From contig NZ_CAJHAJ010000001.1 of the NCBI RefSeq assembly GCF_904846345.1, positions 248,001 to 312,000 on the forward strand: 64,000 bases of DNA. Direction: 5' to 3'. The position numbers and the translations under genes were made by a program. Position 1 is the first letter of the stretch. The number at the start of each line of letters is the position of its first letter. Shown here piece after piece: positions 46,305 to 55,926 of this stretch. The notes beneath the pieces are model-generated. The model saw only the letters and a program-made list of their open reading frames with translations, had not been told where the DNA came from and made no database searches. The stretch is from Psychrobacter maritimus (GTDB taxonomy: Bacteria > Pseudomonadota > Gammaproteobacteria > Pseudomonadales > Moraxellaceae).

Positions 46305-46360
46305 TTAGTAAAATACAAAGTTAGTAAGATACACATTTAGTAAGATAAAAAGTTAGTTGC
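46305..46360. repeat. 16-bp tandem repeat, 3.5 units, upstream of aceA
   Basis: TTAGTAAAATACAAAG, TTAGTAAGATACACAT and TTAGTAAGATAAAAAG follow each other without gaps, then a partial TTAGTTGC. It lies 65-120 bases before the aceA start, in the expected promoter/leader, so a copy-number change might affect expression. Confidence 0.85.
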
Positions 46361-46423
46361 CCCATCTTTAATTGTTTTAACAATTAAATTTTCGTTTTTT
46401 ACACCCCACCAAGGAGACTATAG

Positions 46424-48010
46424 ATGTCAACTGCATATAAATCAGCGATCGATTTAGTACGTGAATTAAAGCAAAAGCACGGTAACTGGCAGAACATTAG
46501 CGAGACTGATGCGGCACGTATGATGTCACAAAACCGTTTTAAAACCGGTTTAGATATCGCAAAATATACTGCAAAAATCATGCGTCAAGATATGGAAGAC
46601 TATGACAATGATACGTCTCAGTACACGCAGTCTTTAGGTGCATGGCATGGTTTTGTTGCTCAGCAAACTATGTACGCTAAGAAAAAATACTTTGGTACGA
46701 CGTCAAAAACTTATATCTACCTATCAGGTTGGATGGTTGCAGCCCTTCGTTCTGAGTTTGGTCCTCTTCCTGACCAATCTATGCACGAAAAAACCTCTGT
46801 GCCTAAGCTAATCGAAGAAATCTACACCTTCTTACGTCAAGCTGATGCTAAAGTACTAAACGACTACTTCCGTGAGCTAAACGCTGCAGAAGAAGCTGGT
46901 CAAGACACTTCAGCTATCCTAGAAAAAATCGAAAACTTTGATTCACACGTTGTGCCAATTATTGCTGACATCGATGCAGGTTTCGGTAACGAAGAAGCGA
47001 CTTACTTGCTAACTAAGCAAATGATCGAAGCTGGTGCTTGTGCTATTCAGGTTGAAAACCAAGTATCTGACGCTAAGCAATGTGGTCACCAAGCTGGTAA
47101 AGTAACGGTACCGCATGAAGACTTCATCTCTAAACTAAATGCTATTCGTTATGCATTCCTAGAGCTAGGTGTTGAAGACGGCATCATCGTTGCTCGTACT
47201 GACTCTGAAGGCGCATCACTAACGCAAAAAATCCCAGTATCAAATGAGCCAGGCGACCTTGCTTCTAAATACATCGACTTCATCGAAATGGAAGAAGTGA
47301 CTTTAGAAAATGCAAAAGAAAACGACAGCTTACTTAAGCACAACGGCAAACTAGTACGTCCAGTTCGCTTGCCAAACGGTCTATATCAGTTCCGTGAAGA
47401 AACGAACATCGACCGCGTTGTCCTTGACTGTGTCACTGCTCTAGAAAACGGTGCTGATCTACTATGGATCGAAACACCAACTCCAGACGTAGAACACATC
47501 AAAATGATGGTTGACCGTATCAAAGAGCAACAGCCTAAAGCTAAGCTTGTATACAACAACAGCCCATCATTCAACTGGACGCTTAATTTCCGTAAGCAAA
47601 TCATCGCTCAGTGGGAAGAAGAAGGCAAAGACATCTCTGCATACAATAAAGATGACTTGATGAGTGCTGATTACGATGGTACTGAACTTGATACAGCGGC
47701 TGACGAAGCGGCTAGAAACTTCCAACGTGATGCATCACGTGAAGCAGGTGTATTCCATCACTTAATCACGCTACCTACTTATCACACTACTGCTCTTAGC
47801 GTTCATGAACTTGCTAAAGGCTATTTCGGTGATGACGGTATGCTTGCTTATGCAGCTGGCGTACAACGTAAAGAAATCCGTGAAGGCATCGCTTGTGTTA
47901 AGCACCAAGCAATGGCCGGTTCTGACCTTGGCGATGATCACAAAGAAATCTTCTCTGGTGAAAACGCCCTTAAAGCTGGCGGCGGCAAGAACACGATGAA
48001 CCAGTTCTAA
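46424..48010 (+). CDS. aceA: Isocitrate lyase (long form)
   Basis: This 528-residue enzyme splits isocitrate to succinate and glyoxylate, the entry to the glyoxylate shunt needed for growth on acetate or fatty acids. The active-site KQCGH (Cys220), DIDAGFGNEEATYLLTKQMI and NNSPSFNWTLNF are present. The long form of about 530 residues is that of Acinetobacter/Pseudomonas AceA. AAGGAG lies seven bases before the ATG. Codon choice is biased to a narrow set, which indicates high expression. No malate synthase or regulator is adjacent on the same strand. Confidence 0.97.
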   Translation: MSTAYKSAIDLVRELKQKHGNWQNISETDAARMMSQNRFKTGLDIAKYTAKIMRQDMEDYDNDTSQYTQSLGAWHGFVAQQTMYAKKKYFGTTSKTYIYLSGWMVAALRSEFGPLPDQSMHEKTSVPKLIEEIYTFLRQADAKVLNDYFRELNAAEEAGQDTSAILEKIENFDSHVVPIIADIDAGFGNEEATYLLTKQMIEAGACAIQVENQVSDAKQCGHQAGKVTVPHEDFISKLNAIRYAFLELGVEDGIIVARTDSEGASLTQKIPVSNEPGDLASKYIDFIEMEEVTLENAKENDSLLKHNGKLVRPVRLPNGLYQFREETNIDRVVLDCVTALENGADLLWIETPTPDVEHIKMMVDRIKEQQPKAKLVYNNSPSFNWTLNFRKQIIAQWEEEGKDISAYNKDDLMSADYDGTELDTAADEAARNFQRDASREAGVFHHLITLPTYHTTALSVHELAKGYFGDDGMLAYAAGVQRKEIREGIACVKHQAMAGSDLGDDHKEIFSGENALKAGGGKNTMNQF

Positions 48011-48021
48011 TGTCCGACCAC

Positions 48022-48056
48022 TTATAAGTACACTTTATAAGTACACTTTATAAGTA
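48022..48056. repeat. 13-bp tandem repeat with TTATAA core
   Basis: TTATAAGTACACT is repeated about 2.7 times just after the aceA stop. Each unit contains a palindromic centre. Confidence 0.75.
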
Positions 48057-48069
48057 AAAGTTTTAAGAA

Positions 48070-48100
48070 AAGCCGTCCTATCTTGTAGGGCGGCTTTTTT
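48070..48100 (+). terminator. Terminator after aceA
   Basis: An 11-bp stem (AAGCCGTCCTA 48070-48080 with TAGGGCGGCTT 48086-48096, one G-U) is followed by T. Confidence 0.88.
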
Positions 48101-48301
48101 ATGCGCTATACATAACCCCATCTCCTGCAATAACAGTGCTACTTAAGCAATCGTTTCATTAACTGCCGTTCATTTACTCACTACTCCTATTACTTGAGTC
48201 AACCAAAACAAAAGTTTTACTTGTTATTCACCGATAGCTTTCATACGATGGTAATCACTTAGATAATAATTTACATAGTATTAAAATAATCGGGAGCCAT
48301 C

Positions 48302-49996
48302 ATGCAAGAGATAGAGCTAAAGTTTTTGGTACCAGAATCACGACTAAAAGGCTTGCTGCGTCAAGCACAAGTCAAATCATCTGAAGTAACGCAACTGGCG
48401 GCCCATTATTATGATACCCCTGACCAACAGCTTGCACAGGCGGGTATTGGCTTACGTATTCGTAAAGAAGGCGATGCATGGGTACAGACCATCAAAGCGG
48501 GTGGCGACGGTATTGCGGCACGTTTAGAGCACAATGCGCCACTGGATAATGAGCAGGTACAGGCTATGCTCGATAGTAATACGCTCATGCCCGATTTAAG
48601 CATTTATAAAAACACCTCTGTCGCTCCTGCTTTGGCTGAATTTAAACTAAAAAAGCTGGCCAAAAATCTTACTCGGTTATACGTGACCGATGTCGAGCGC
48701 ACCACACGATTGCTGGTAGATGAGAGTGACGATGAAGCAAATAACCATATCGAGATGGCATATGATTATGGAGAAATTATCCACGGTAATGATGATAGCC
48801 AGCGCGACGCTATTCAAGAAATTGAGTTTGAGCTAATATCAGGCGATATAGACTTTTTATTTACCACGGCTAAAACTTGGTGTAAGCGTTATAAGCTTTG
48901 CCTGTCTACGGTGACCAAGGCTGAGCGTGGTAGCTTGCTGATTACAGGGCAACATCATAGCCTAGCCGTCAGTGCTGACCTTGACCAGCTGACTATCAAC
49001 AAAGACAGCAGCATGCCTGCATTTATACGGGCAGTAGTGCATAACTGTCTGTTGCAAATACTACCAAACAGCAGTGCCATCGTCGCGAGCAGCGAAGATG
49101 ATGACCATATCCTGCAACTGTACATTGGCATTGCCCGCTTGCAAGCTGCCCTACAAACATTCGCCAGCTATTCTGACGAAATCAATCCAGACTGGCTACC
49201 AATAATAAAACAAACAGCGGCTTTAATTAATGACTACCAAAAGCTTGCCTATCTCGCCTCCGATATAGAGCCTGATTTACAACAGCACGGCGCACCTATC
49301 GTCGATTGGACAGCTGACATTGATACGCTCAAGATTAACCCAAAAGATGCCGTCGGTGCCAATGATTTTCAGCTGACCTTACTTGAGCTGATTGCCTTTA
49401 CCATGAGCGACCCAAGCCTTGAACCGCAAGCGGATAAACCCGTCATCGATAAGCTGGCAAAAACGCTATCTAAACAGTATGCAAAGCTTGGCAAAGCGGC
49501 GCAAACGCTACAGAGTAAAAAGGCTACGGACTCAGATAGCATCACTATAGAAAATAATGATTTAAAAAATGACGAGTTACAAAGTATTGACTCAGAAGAT
49601 AGTGACTTAGAAAGCAGCAATTCAAAAAGCATCAACTCAAAAAAACTTGATGTAGAAAATAGTGATACAGATGACAAGGATGCAGAGCAAGCAATGAGCA
49701 AGCTGCATCAGCAGTTAACAACCTTACTTTATATCAGTGAATTTGCCACGCCATTATTAGAGAAGAAAAAGTCAAAAAAGAAAACCAAGCGCTGGCTAAA
49801 ACGTTTGGTCAAAGCGCAAATAGCTTTGAATCACTATCGCAATCATATGATGTATCAACAGCACTATCAGTTGAAATCAGAGACAGATAGCAATGCGCTA
49901 TATGGCGCTGGTTGGTTTGCAGCCATGCTAACAAGAGACCATAAGCGCAGCGAAAAACGCTTGGCTAAAGTGATAGACAGCTCAATATTTTGGTAA
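48302..49996 (+). CDS. CYTH-CHAD domain protein (inorganic triphosphatase-like)
   Basis: This 564-residue protein joins an N-terminal CYTH domain (the triphosphate-tunnel ExExK is E3-E5-K7, in MQEIELKF) to a C-terminal CHAD domain that binds polyphosphate, rich in His, Lys and Arg. The known E. coli relative YgiF hydrolyses inorganic triphosphate. Between helices of the CHAD part lies a Ser/Asp/Asn-rich low-complexity linker (about residues 415-465) with repeated SxxSDxxS. GGAG lies seven bases before the start. A terminator follows. The exact substrate is inferred. Confidence 0.88.
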   Translation: MQEIELKFLVPESRLKGLLRQAQVKSSEVTQLAAHYYDTPDQQLAQAGIGLRIRKEGDAWVQTIKAGGDGIAARLEHNAPLDNEQVQAMLDSNTLMPDLSIYKNTSVAPALAEFKLKKLAKNLTRLYVTDVERTTRLLVDESDDEANNHIEMAYDYGEIIHGNDDSQRDAIQEIEFELISGDIDFLFTTAKTWCKRYKLCLSTVTKAERGSLLITGQHHSLAVSADLDQLTINKDSSMPAFIRAVVHNCLLQILPNSSAIVASSEDDDHILQLYIGIARLQAALQTFASYSDEINPDWLPIIKQTAALINDYQKLAYLASDIEPDLQQHGAPIVDWTADIDTLKINPKDAVGANDFQLTLLELIAFTMSDPSLEPQADKPVIDKLAKTLSKQYAKLGKAAQTLQSKKATDSDSITIENNDLKNDELQSIDSEDSDLESSNSKSINSKKLDVENSDTDDKDAEQAMSKLHQQLTTLLYISEFATPLLEKKKSKKKTKRWLKRLVKAQIALNHYRNHMMYQQHYQLKSETDSNALYGAGWFAAMLTRDHKRSEKRLAKVIDSSIFW

Positions 49997-50063
49997 AAAT
50001 GCTCATAGCATTATGAATCAAGCTTAGAATAAACAAAGCTTTAAATAAAAATCTTAGCATAAA

Positions 50064-50098
50064 AAAGACAGCTCATTATATATGGGCTGTCTTTTTTA
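50064..50098 (+). terminator. Terminator after CYTH-CHAD gene
   Basis: A 13-bp stem (50064-50076 with 50082-50094, one G-U) precedes six T. It also faces the convergent nitroreductase-like gene and may serve it. Confidence 0.82.
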
Positions 50099-50112
50099 TA
50101 AACTTAGCGCTT

Positions 50113-50727
50113 TTATAAACCTAGCACTTTCATACGCTCGCTAACTGGCTGATAGGTTTTCTCGCCAGCAGGCTCAACAATGTTACCGAACGGCATTTGC
50201 GCAACCAATTCCCAACTATCTGGAATAGAAAATGCTTTAGCGGCATCTTCATCAACAAGCGGATTGTAGTGCTGTAGGTTGGCACCAACGTTCAAGGTAC
50301 GTAGCTCTGTCCACATGGCATATTGATGCATGGCCGAGGTTTGCTGAGCCCAAACTGGGAATCTGTCTGCATATAACGCAAATTGCTCTTGCAGCGATTG
50401 AGTCACGTTTTTATCTTCATAAAACAGCACAGTACCCGCGGCAGCACGGAAGCCGTCTAGCTTTTGCTTACTGCCAGAAAAGTCGCCATCACCGACAGCT
50501 GCACGCAGTTTCTCTTCGGCGATATCCCATAGCCGCTGATGCTCGGCACAAAACAATACCACCAAGCGCGAAGATTGTGAATTAAAAGCAGAAGGCGTAT
50601 GCAATAAAACACGCTCGGCCATATTGACAATTGCTTGTGGCTCTACTGGTAGCTCATTGCCCAAAGCATATACCGAACGGCGTTCATCAAAGGCTTGTTG
50701 TAAAGTGACTAGACTTTCTTTAGACAT
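50113..50727 (-). CDS. Nitroreductase family protein (Frm2/Hbn1-like)
   Basis: This is a flavoprotein of about 204 residues of the nitroreductase superfamily. RRSVYALG near the N-terminus, TPSAFNSQSSRLVVLF and the C-terminal ELRTLNVGANLQHYNPLVDE match the Frm2/Hbn1-like subgroup, which binds FMN and has been tied to lipid and redox homeostasis. Three ATG codons are in a row; the third (50727) is chosen since AGGA is then eight bases upstream. The reaction is unknown; reduction of nitro or quinone compounds is only a family possibility. Confidence 0.85.
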   Translation of the reverse strand: MSKESLVTLQQAFDERRSVYALGNELPVEPQAIVNMAERVLLHTPSAFNSQSSRLVVLFCAEHQRLWDIAEEKLRAAVGDGDFSGSKQKLDGFRAAAGTVLFYEDKNVTQSLQEQFALYADRFPVWAQQTSAMHQYAMWTELRTLNVGANLQHYNPLVDEDAAKAFSIPDSWELVAQMPFGNIVEPAGEKTYQPVSERMKVLGL

Positions 50728-50917
50728 CATCATTATCCTGATAATTATAATAGAATGTAGGTTAAACGTGCCGTATTTGGCATGACACGTTGATATTAAC
50801 AAGGAGGCTATTATATCAATATACTAAATAACGTCTAGACTCTATAAAGTTTATTTTATCAATCACTCTATAAAGTTATTCTGTTTTACTTAAGCTTGAA
50901 TGAGTAATAAATAGCAG

Positions 50918-51469
50918 TTAATTAGCGATAATCGTCACTGCTGTGCCCTCTTTAACCTGCTCGAATAATTCCATAATATCCTCATTACGCATACGTATGC
51001 AGCCATGTGAGAGTGGCGCGCCCATCGGCTCGCTGTCTGGCGTACCATGAATATAAATATAGCGCTGATAGGTATCACAGCCACCTTGGCTATTGCTGCC
51101 CTTATTAATTCCCTCTTCCAAACCACTTAACCAAAGAATACGGCTTAATATCCAATCGCGCTCAGGCTGGCGCTTGCCAAGCTCTGCACTATATATCTCG
51201 CCCGTAGGAATACGGCCAATGAATACCGCATTTATGGGTTCATCTGTGCCTATCTTCTTGGCGATAAAATGTTTGCCAAGGGGCGTGCAGCCGCTATCTT
51301 GCTGACTGCCAATGCCATTTTTGGCGGTAGATACCGTATATTGAGTCACTTCTTTATCATCTTGGTAAAGAGTTAAATTTTGCTGAGCAATATTAATCAC
51401 TAAATGCACATTAGATTTTTTATTAAAGTTTTCGTTATTCGTCATAAAGGGATTCCAGCGGTCATTCAC
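50918..51469 (-). CDS. YkuD-domain protein without signal peptide, ElsL-like L,D-carboxypeptidase candidate
   Basis: This 183-residue protein has a YkuD catalytic domain: HGTPDSEPMGAPLSHGCIRM with His141, His155 and the catalytic Cys157. There is no signal peptide or membrane segment, so it is predicted to be cytoplasmic. In Acinetobacter baumannii the cytoplasmic YkuD protein ElsL (formerly LdtK) is an L,D-carboxypeptidase of cell-wall recycling; that role is plausible here and more likely than periplasmic transpeptidation. Met9 is an alternative start. It is divergent from the unknown gene at 51592. Confidence 0.85.
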   Translation of the reverse strand: MNDRWNPFMTNNENFNKKSNVHLVINIAQQNLTLYQDDKEVTQYTVSTAKNGIGSQQDSGCTPLGKHFIAKKIGTDEPINAVFIGRIPTGEIYSAELGKRQPERDWILSRILWLSGLEEGINKGSNSQGGCDTYQRYIYIHGTPDSEPMGAPLSHGCIRMRNEDIMELFEQVKEGTAVTIIAN

Positions 51470-51591
51470 CTAATTGATATCATTATTGATCGCATAATGA
51501 GTAAGTTGAGTGAATTTTTCTATTATTAAGGGATTGTATCAAGGCTTTTGGCACCGTAATATAGGGGCACACTTTTTGATGCTAGCAGATT

Positions 51592-52878
51592 ATGACGACT
51601 ATTTCACCGACACGTGTGTCGATGTATGATTTTCTCTATCAAGATACCAAGCCGATGGTGTCATTATTGGCAGATGTTGCCAAGCTTTCATTACCACAAG
51701 CACGATTGGCAATGGATGCCAGCTTGCAAGCCATTGTCAGTGCCTTGCTTGCTTATCAGCAGCATAATGATGGGCAAGCGGTGAGCAAAAAACTGTTTGG
51801 GCGCGGCGCGGTTAAAGAGCTGCGCCAATATAACTCGATGAATTTTTCCACCATCAATGCGACGTTATATCATCGCCATGAAGCGGCGGATGCGATATTT
51901 TATGATAACGCCCGCGTGATTAAAGCCAGTGAAGACATTGCCAAACAGATTGACGCAACGACATCGCAAGTGCAGATATTACTCACTTCTCTATGCGTGA
52001 TTGTCTTACGCGAGCTGGCTATTTTAGCCGAATATAGCCAACTTGATAACGACGAGATGGATAAATGGTTCGCCTTACAACCGCAGTTTTTATCAGCTGC
52101 TCGTTTTGCCGCCAATGAACCAACTTCTATCGAATCGAATGACGCTAATGAAGATAAAAGTTTAACTGCGCCGACAGAAGGCGTTTTGGACTCGGCAGCT
52201 GAAATAAAAGCAGGAGCAGAAAACAGCCTTAATACAGAACGTACCTTATTAAGTATAGAGCAGCTCGCTAGCACGCCACCAACTTTCAACCCTTACTGGC
52301 ATGAATTGACGACATTTAAACCTGAACGTCATGAGCCGGTGCAAGACATGCAACTGGCGACGGGTAATTATTTAAAAGTCATCGGGCGCTCATCTGCAAA
52401 TGCTCAGCAAGGCAAACATAATGACTTGCTCATGTTTGCGGAAATGACCGCTATCAGCTTACCGCACCAACGCTGGTTGCTGCAATTGGCTAAAATTTCA
52501 GAAATATACTTGCAGCGTAATCGCCTACGTATTACCTCCGAGCCTGCCAGCGCACCAAAACCACCTTTGGTCAGTTTGGGTCTAATCGGTAGCAATAACG
52601 ACAATACGCCGACCACCACCAGTGAAAAGCCCATTGAATACGACGCGCCTATACCTCTCTGGAAAAATCCCGTTATCTTGATTATTATAGCTGTTATCGG
52701 GGTGCTTGGCGGGCTTGCCGCTCTTAAATATCAAAGCCAAAAATCTGATGGCATGTTACTGGCGACAGAAGAGGTCATAGAACAAGACCTTATTAAGGAG
52801 CGTCAACAGCAAGATGTGGCTATCGTCATGGTAGACGATGATGAATATGGTGCTGAAGACGCAAAAGCAGCACAATGA
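51592..52878 (+). CDS. Unknown membrane-anchored protein
   Basis: This 428-residue protein has no firm family. The first 165 residues are helical, with two similar helical stretches (SLLADVAKLSLPQARLAMDA and IAKQIDATTSQVQILLTSL) faintly like DUF937. A Ser/Ala/Glu-rich linker (about 170-220) leads to a second conserved-looking domain, and a single membrane helix lies at about 358-378 followed by a 50-residue charged tail ending acidic. It is probably an inner-membrane protein with a large cytoplasmic N-terminal part. No ribosome site is strong. It is divergent from the YkuD gene and convergent with argG. Confidence 0.7.
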   Translation: MTTISPTRVSMYDFLYQDTKPMVSLLADVAKLSLPQARLAMDASLQAIVSALLAYQQHNDGQAVSKKLFGRGAVKELRQYNSMNFSTINATLYHRHEAADAIFYDNARVIKASEDIAKQIDATTSQVQILLTSLCVIVLRELAILAEYSQLDNDEMDKWFALQPQFLSAARFAANEPTSIESNDANEDKSLTAPTEGVLDSAAEIKAGAENSLNTERTLLSIEQLASTPPTFNPYWHELTTFKPERHEPVQDMQLATGNYLKVIGRSSANAQQGKHNDLLMFAEMTAISLPHQRWLLQLAKISEIYLQRNRLRITSEPASAPKPPLVSLGLIGSNNDNTPTTTSEKPIEYDAPIPLWKNPVILIIIAVIGVLGGLAALKYQSQKSDGMLLATEEVIEQDLIKERQQQDVAIVMVDDDEYGAEDAKAAQ

Positions 52879-53034
52879 TAAGTGGCAGCAATTAATACAT
52901 AACTTTTTAATCATCAAAAAATAGTCGAACCAACCTGCAAAAACCCATAAAAAAAGGCGCTAACTTAATAGCATCGTTTTTATTTCTTCTTGCTTATGTT
53001 GTGCCGCTAGTAGACTGACTTTAAAATCAATATA

Positions 53035-53104
53035 GTGCGACTGGAATGAATTTTTCGTAGCCTCTGTGATAACAGCAAGCAAGGAAAATTTATAACAGTG
53101 GCAC
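53035..53104. repeat. Diverged copy of the palindrome-ended 70-78 bp element
   Basis: It starts GTGCGACTGGAAT and ends TTATAACAGTGGCAC; the inner AGCCTCTG and CAGCAAGCAAGGAAAA match the copy at 55927-56004. Its ends match as inverted repeats only partly (about 11 of 15). It lies downstream of both argG and the unknown membrane protein. Confidence 0.8.
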
Positions 53105-53155
53105 GTGACTATTAACGTATCGTCTATGTCTCGAATTGACTACCGCAAATCTGGC

Positions 53156-54394
53156 TTACTTCGATAAATCACGACCACGGCTGGCTTCAATCGCCAAACG
53201 CAGACCATTTAAACGGATGAAACCTTCGGCGTCTTTTTGATCATAAGCGCCCGCATCGTCTTCAAAAGTGGCGATTTTTTCATCGAACAATGAATCATCT
53301 GACTTACGACCAACAACGCTTACAGAACCTTTATATAATTTAACGCGTACGGTACCGTTGACATATTCTTGCGATTTGTCAATCAAGGCTTGTAGCATCA
53401 TACGCTCAGGGCTGAACCAATAACCGTTATAGATAATTTTAGCGTAACGTGGCATCAGCTCATCTTTTAGATGCGCCGCTTCACGGTCAAGCGTCAATGA
53501 TTCGATACCACGGTGTGCTTTTAGCATAATAGTACCCGCTGGGGTTTCATAGCAGCCGCGTGACTTCATACCGACATAACGGTTTTCGACGATATCTAAA
53601 CGACCGATACCATGCTTACCGCCTATCTCATTAAGCTTAATCATCACTTCATAAGGCTTAAGCGCTTCACCATCGATAGCAACGATGTCGCCTTGTTTGT
53701 ATTCTAATTCTAGATATTGTGCTTCGTCAGGTGCTTCTTCTGGGCTAACTGACCAGCGCCACATATCGTCTTCTGCTTCGGCGTATGGGTCTTCTAAAAT
53801 ACCACCTTCATATGAGATATGCAGTAAGTTGGCGTCCATTGAATACGGAGATTTTTTCTTATTGCCGGCATAATCGATAGAAATATTATGTTCTTCAGCA
53901 TATTTCATCAAGCTTTCACGGCTCGATAAATCCCACTCACGCCATGGCGCAATGGTGACCACATCAGGAGACAAAGCAACGGCGCCAAGCTCAAAACGTA
54001 CTTGGTCGTTACCTTTACCGGTCGCACCATGACTGATAGCATCGGCGTTATGTTCTTTAGCAATTTCAACCAAACGCTTGGCAATTAATGGACGCGCGAT
54101 AGAAGTCCCTAGCAGATACTCGCCTTCATAGATGGCATTGGCGCGGAACATCGGGAATACGTAATCACGGGCAAATTCTTCACGTAAGTCTTCGATATGG
54201 ATATGCTTGATACCCATTGCTTCAGCTTTGGCGCGCGCAGGCTCAACTTCTTCACCTTGACCAATGTCAGCGGTGAAAGTAATCACTTCTGCATCATAGG
54301 TTTCTTGTAGCCATCTGGCGATAATTGAGGTGTCAAGACCACCTGAATATGCCAAGACGATTTTATTAATAGTTTTTGGATCAAGCTGAGCCAT
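53156..54394 (-). CDS. argG: Argininosuccinate synthase
   Basis: This 412-residue ATP-dependent enzyme joins citrulline and aspartate in arginine synthesis. The PP-loop AYSGGLDTS is at residues 15-23, and [20 protein letters not shown] and [15 protein letters not shown] are further diagnostic stretches. It is the type I enzyme of about 400 residues. It is a single gene with a divergent pyrC. A diverged copy of the 70-78 bp element lies 50 bases beyond its stop. No ARG box was recognised upstream. Confidence 0.97.
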   Translation of the reverse strand: MAQLDPKTINKIVLAYSGGLDTSIIARWLQETYDAEVITFTADIGQGEEVEPARAKAEAMGIKHIHIEDLREEFARDYVFPMFRANAIYEGEYLLGTSIARPLIAKRLVEIAKEHNADAISHGATGKGNDQVRFELGAVALSPDVVTIAPWREWDLSSRESLMKYAEEHNISIDYAGNKKKSPYSMDANLLHISYEGGILEDPYAEAEDDMWRWSVSPEEAPDEAQYLELEYKQGDIVAIDGEALKPYEVMIKLNEIGGKHGIGRLDIVENRYVGMKSRGCYETPAGTIMLKAHRGIESLTLDREAAHLKDELMPRYAKIIYNGYWFSPERMMLQALIDKSQEYVNGTVRVKLYKGSVSVVGRKSDDSLFDEKIATFEDDAGAYDQKDAEGFIRLNGLRLAIEASRGRDLSK

Positions 54395-54792
54395 GAAGAA
54401 CTCCTAATATAAGAATTTATTGTCGAATACATTTAATGGGACGTAAAATGCGAATGATGGGATGAAATCAATAAAAGATAGATTGCCTGCTCAGTGTACA
54501 TCATATTTACTAACGGCAAAAGTGGCACTGCCATCAGGCACTGGGTTTTCCCTTATATTTGAGGTTAATTCTATAAATCCGGTTATTTCAAATAACAGTC
54601 GCTGTAAACAACCCTCGTTTCTAACAAGATTCTTAAAACTCTGGCAAAAGTTAATCCGGTAAAAATCGCTTATCATTTATGTACAGATATTTTTCCGCAT
54701 ATTTAGTCAGGTAGGCAAATCTGTTATGATAGCAGCACAGCAAGACTCCCCCCTTCACTCCCGTATATGACGATATAGAGCGCGATGACACC
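54395..54792. other. Divergent promoter region between argG and pyrC
   Basis: About 400 bases. A TATGAT-type -10 for pyrC is at 54725-54730. Short frames of 60-66 codons on both strands around 54462-54676 look accidental. No repeat or clear operator was seen. Confidence 0.4.
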
Positions 54793-55863
54793 ATGACTGA
54801 TTCGATTAGAGAATTAAACATCCTGCAGCCAGATGATTGGCATATTCATTTGCGCGACGATAAAGCGTTAGCAACCACCGTTCCGCATGCCGCCCAAAGC
54901 TTTAACCGCGTCATCTGCATGCCAAACTTGGTGCCGCCTGTTAAAAATGTTGATGATGCCCACGCTTATCGTGCGCGTATCATGCAGCAGTTAGAAGCAA
55001 GTAATTTGAGTACTGAGCGCAAAGCAGCTTTTGACCCACGGATGACCTTGTATCTCACGGATAACACCAGCGCCCATGATATCGAAATGGCGGCAAAATC
55101 AGGTATCGTCCAAGCGGTCAAGCTCTACCCTGCTGGCGCAACCACCAACTCTGCTGATGGCGTTACTGATATCAATGCCCGCGTCGATATCTTTGAAGCG
55201 TTAGAAAAATATAATCTGCCATTACTACTCCATGGTGAAGTGACTCACGACCATGTCGATATTTTCGACCGCGAAAAACGCTTTTTAGACGAAGTATTGG
55301 CACAAATCATCGTTAAATTTCCGACCATGAAAATTGTGATGGAACATATCACCACCAGCGATGCTGCTGACTTTGTTTTAGCCCAAGGTAACCAAGTTGC
55401 TGCCACCATTACGCCGCAACATCTGATGTTTAACCGCAATCATTTACTGGTCGGTGGTATTAAGCCGCATTTTTATTGCTTGCCTATTTTGAAGCGTGAA
55501 AGCCATCAAAAAGTATTGTTAGATGTGGCCACCAGTGGCAATCCGAAATTCTTTTTAGGCACAGATTCTGCGCCTCATGCAACGAACGCAAAAGAATCTG
55601 CTTGCGGCTGTGCCGGTTGTTATAGCGCCGCTAATGCGCTACCGCTATATGCCACCGCTTTTGATAGTGTCGGTAAAATTGATAAGCTTGAAGGGTTTGC
55701 GAGCCGCTTTGGCGCTCAATTCTATGGCGTACCAGTCCACGAAAGCACCATTACTTTGATAAATACGCCGATGCAAGTACCAACCGACTACCCTTACTTT
55801 GATGGCTCGTCGTTAACGCCGTTAATGGCGGGCGAGATATTACCTTGGTCTATTAAAGCCTAA
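54793..55863 (+). CDS. pyrC: Dihydroorotase (type II, PyrC)
   Basis: This 356-residue zinc enzyme closes carbamoyl-aspartate to dihydroorotate in pyrimidine synthesis. The metal ligands of the E. coli type are all present: His17 and His19 (WHIHLRD), carboxylated Lys110 (AVKLYPAG), His147 (LLLHGEVT), His185 (MEHITT) and Asp258 (FLGTDSAPH). The start is ATG 54793. A copy of the palindrome-ended 78-bp element follows 64 bases after the stop, which may act as its transcript end. Confidence 0.97.
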   Translation: MTDSIRELNILQPDDWHIHLRDDKALATTVPHAAQSFNRVICMPNLVPPVKNVDDAHAYRARIMQQLEASNLSTERKAAFDPRMTLYLTDNTSAHDIEMAAKSGIVQAVKLYPAGATTNSADGVTDINARVDIFEALEKYNLPLLLHGEVTHDHVDIFDREKRFLDEVLAQIIVKFPTMKIVMEHITTSDAADFVLAQGNQVAATITPQHLMFNRNHLLVGGIKPHFYCLPILKRESHQKVLLDVATSGNPKFFLGTDSAPHATNAKESACGCAGCYSAANALPLYATAFDSVGKIDKLEGFASRFGAQFYGVPVHESTITLINTPMQVPTDYPYFDGSSLTPLMAGEILPWSIKA

Positions 55864-55926
55864 TAGTGATAACGTAAAACTGCCTGCGTCTCTATTATCT
55901 ATTCGATCCCCTATAAAATAAACATC

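Larger units (their letters stand above)
45489..46423. other. Large divergent intergenic region between LysR gene and aceA
   Basis: This 935-base region is the longest gap in the window. It has no supported gene. It contains a CTGTCT/AGACAG hairpin at 45902-45916, a 16-bp tandem duplication at 45969-46000 and a 16-bp tandem repeat at 46305-46360, all AT-rich. It must hold promoters for both flanking genes. It may include an unrecognised small RNA. Confidence 0.45.

Noticed and set aside
54462..54676. Two short frames between argG and pyrC
   Set aside because: They overlap each other on opposite strands, have no ribosome site and no family features.
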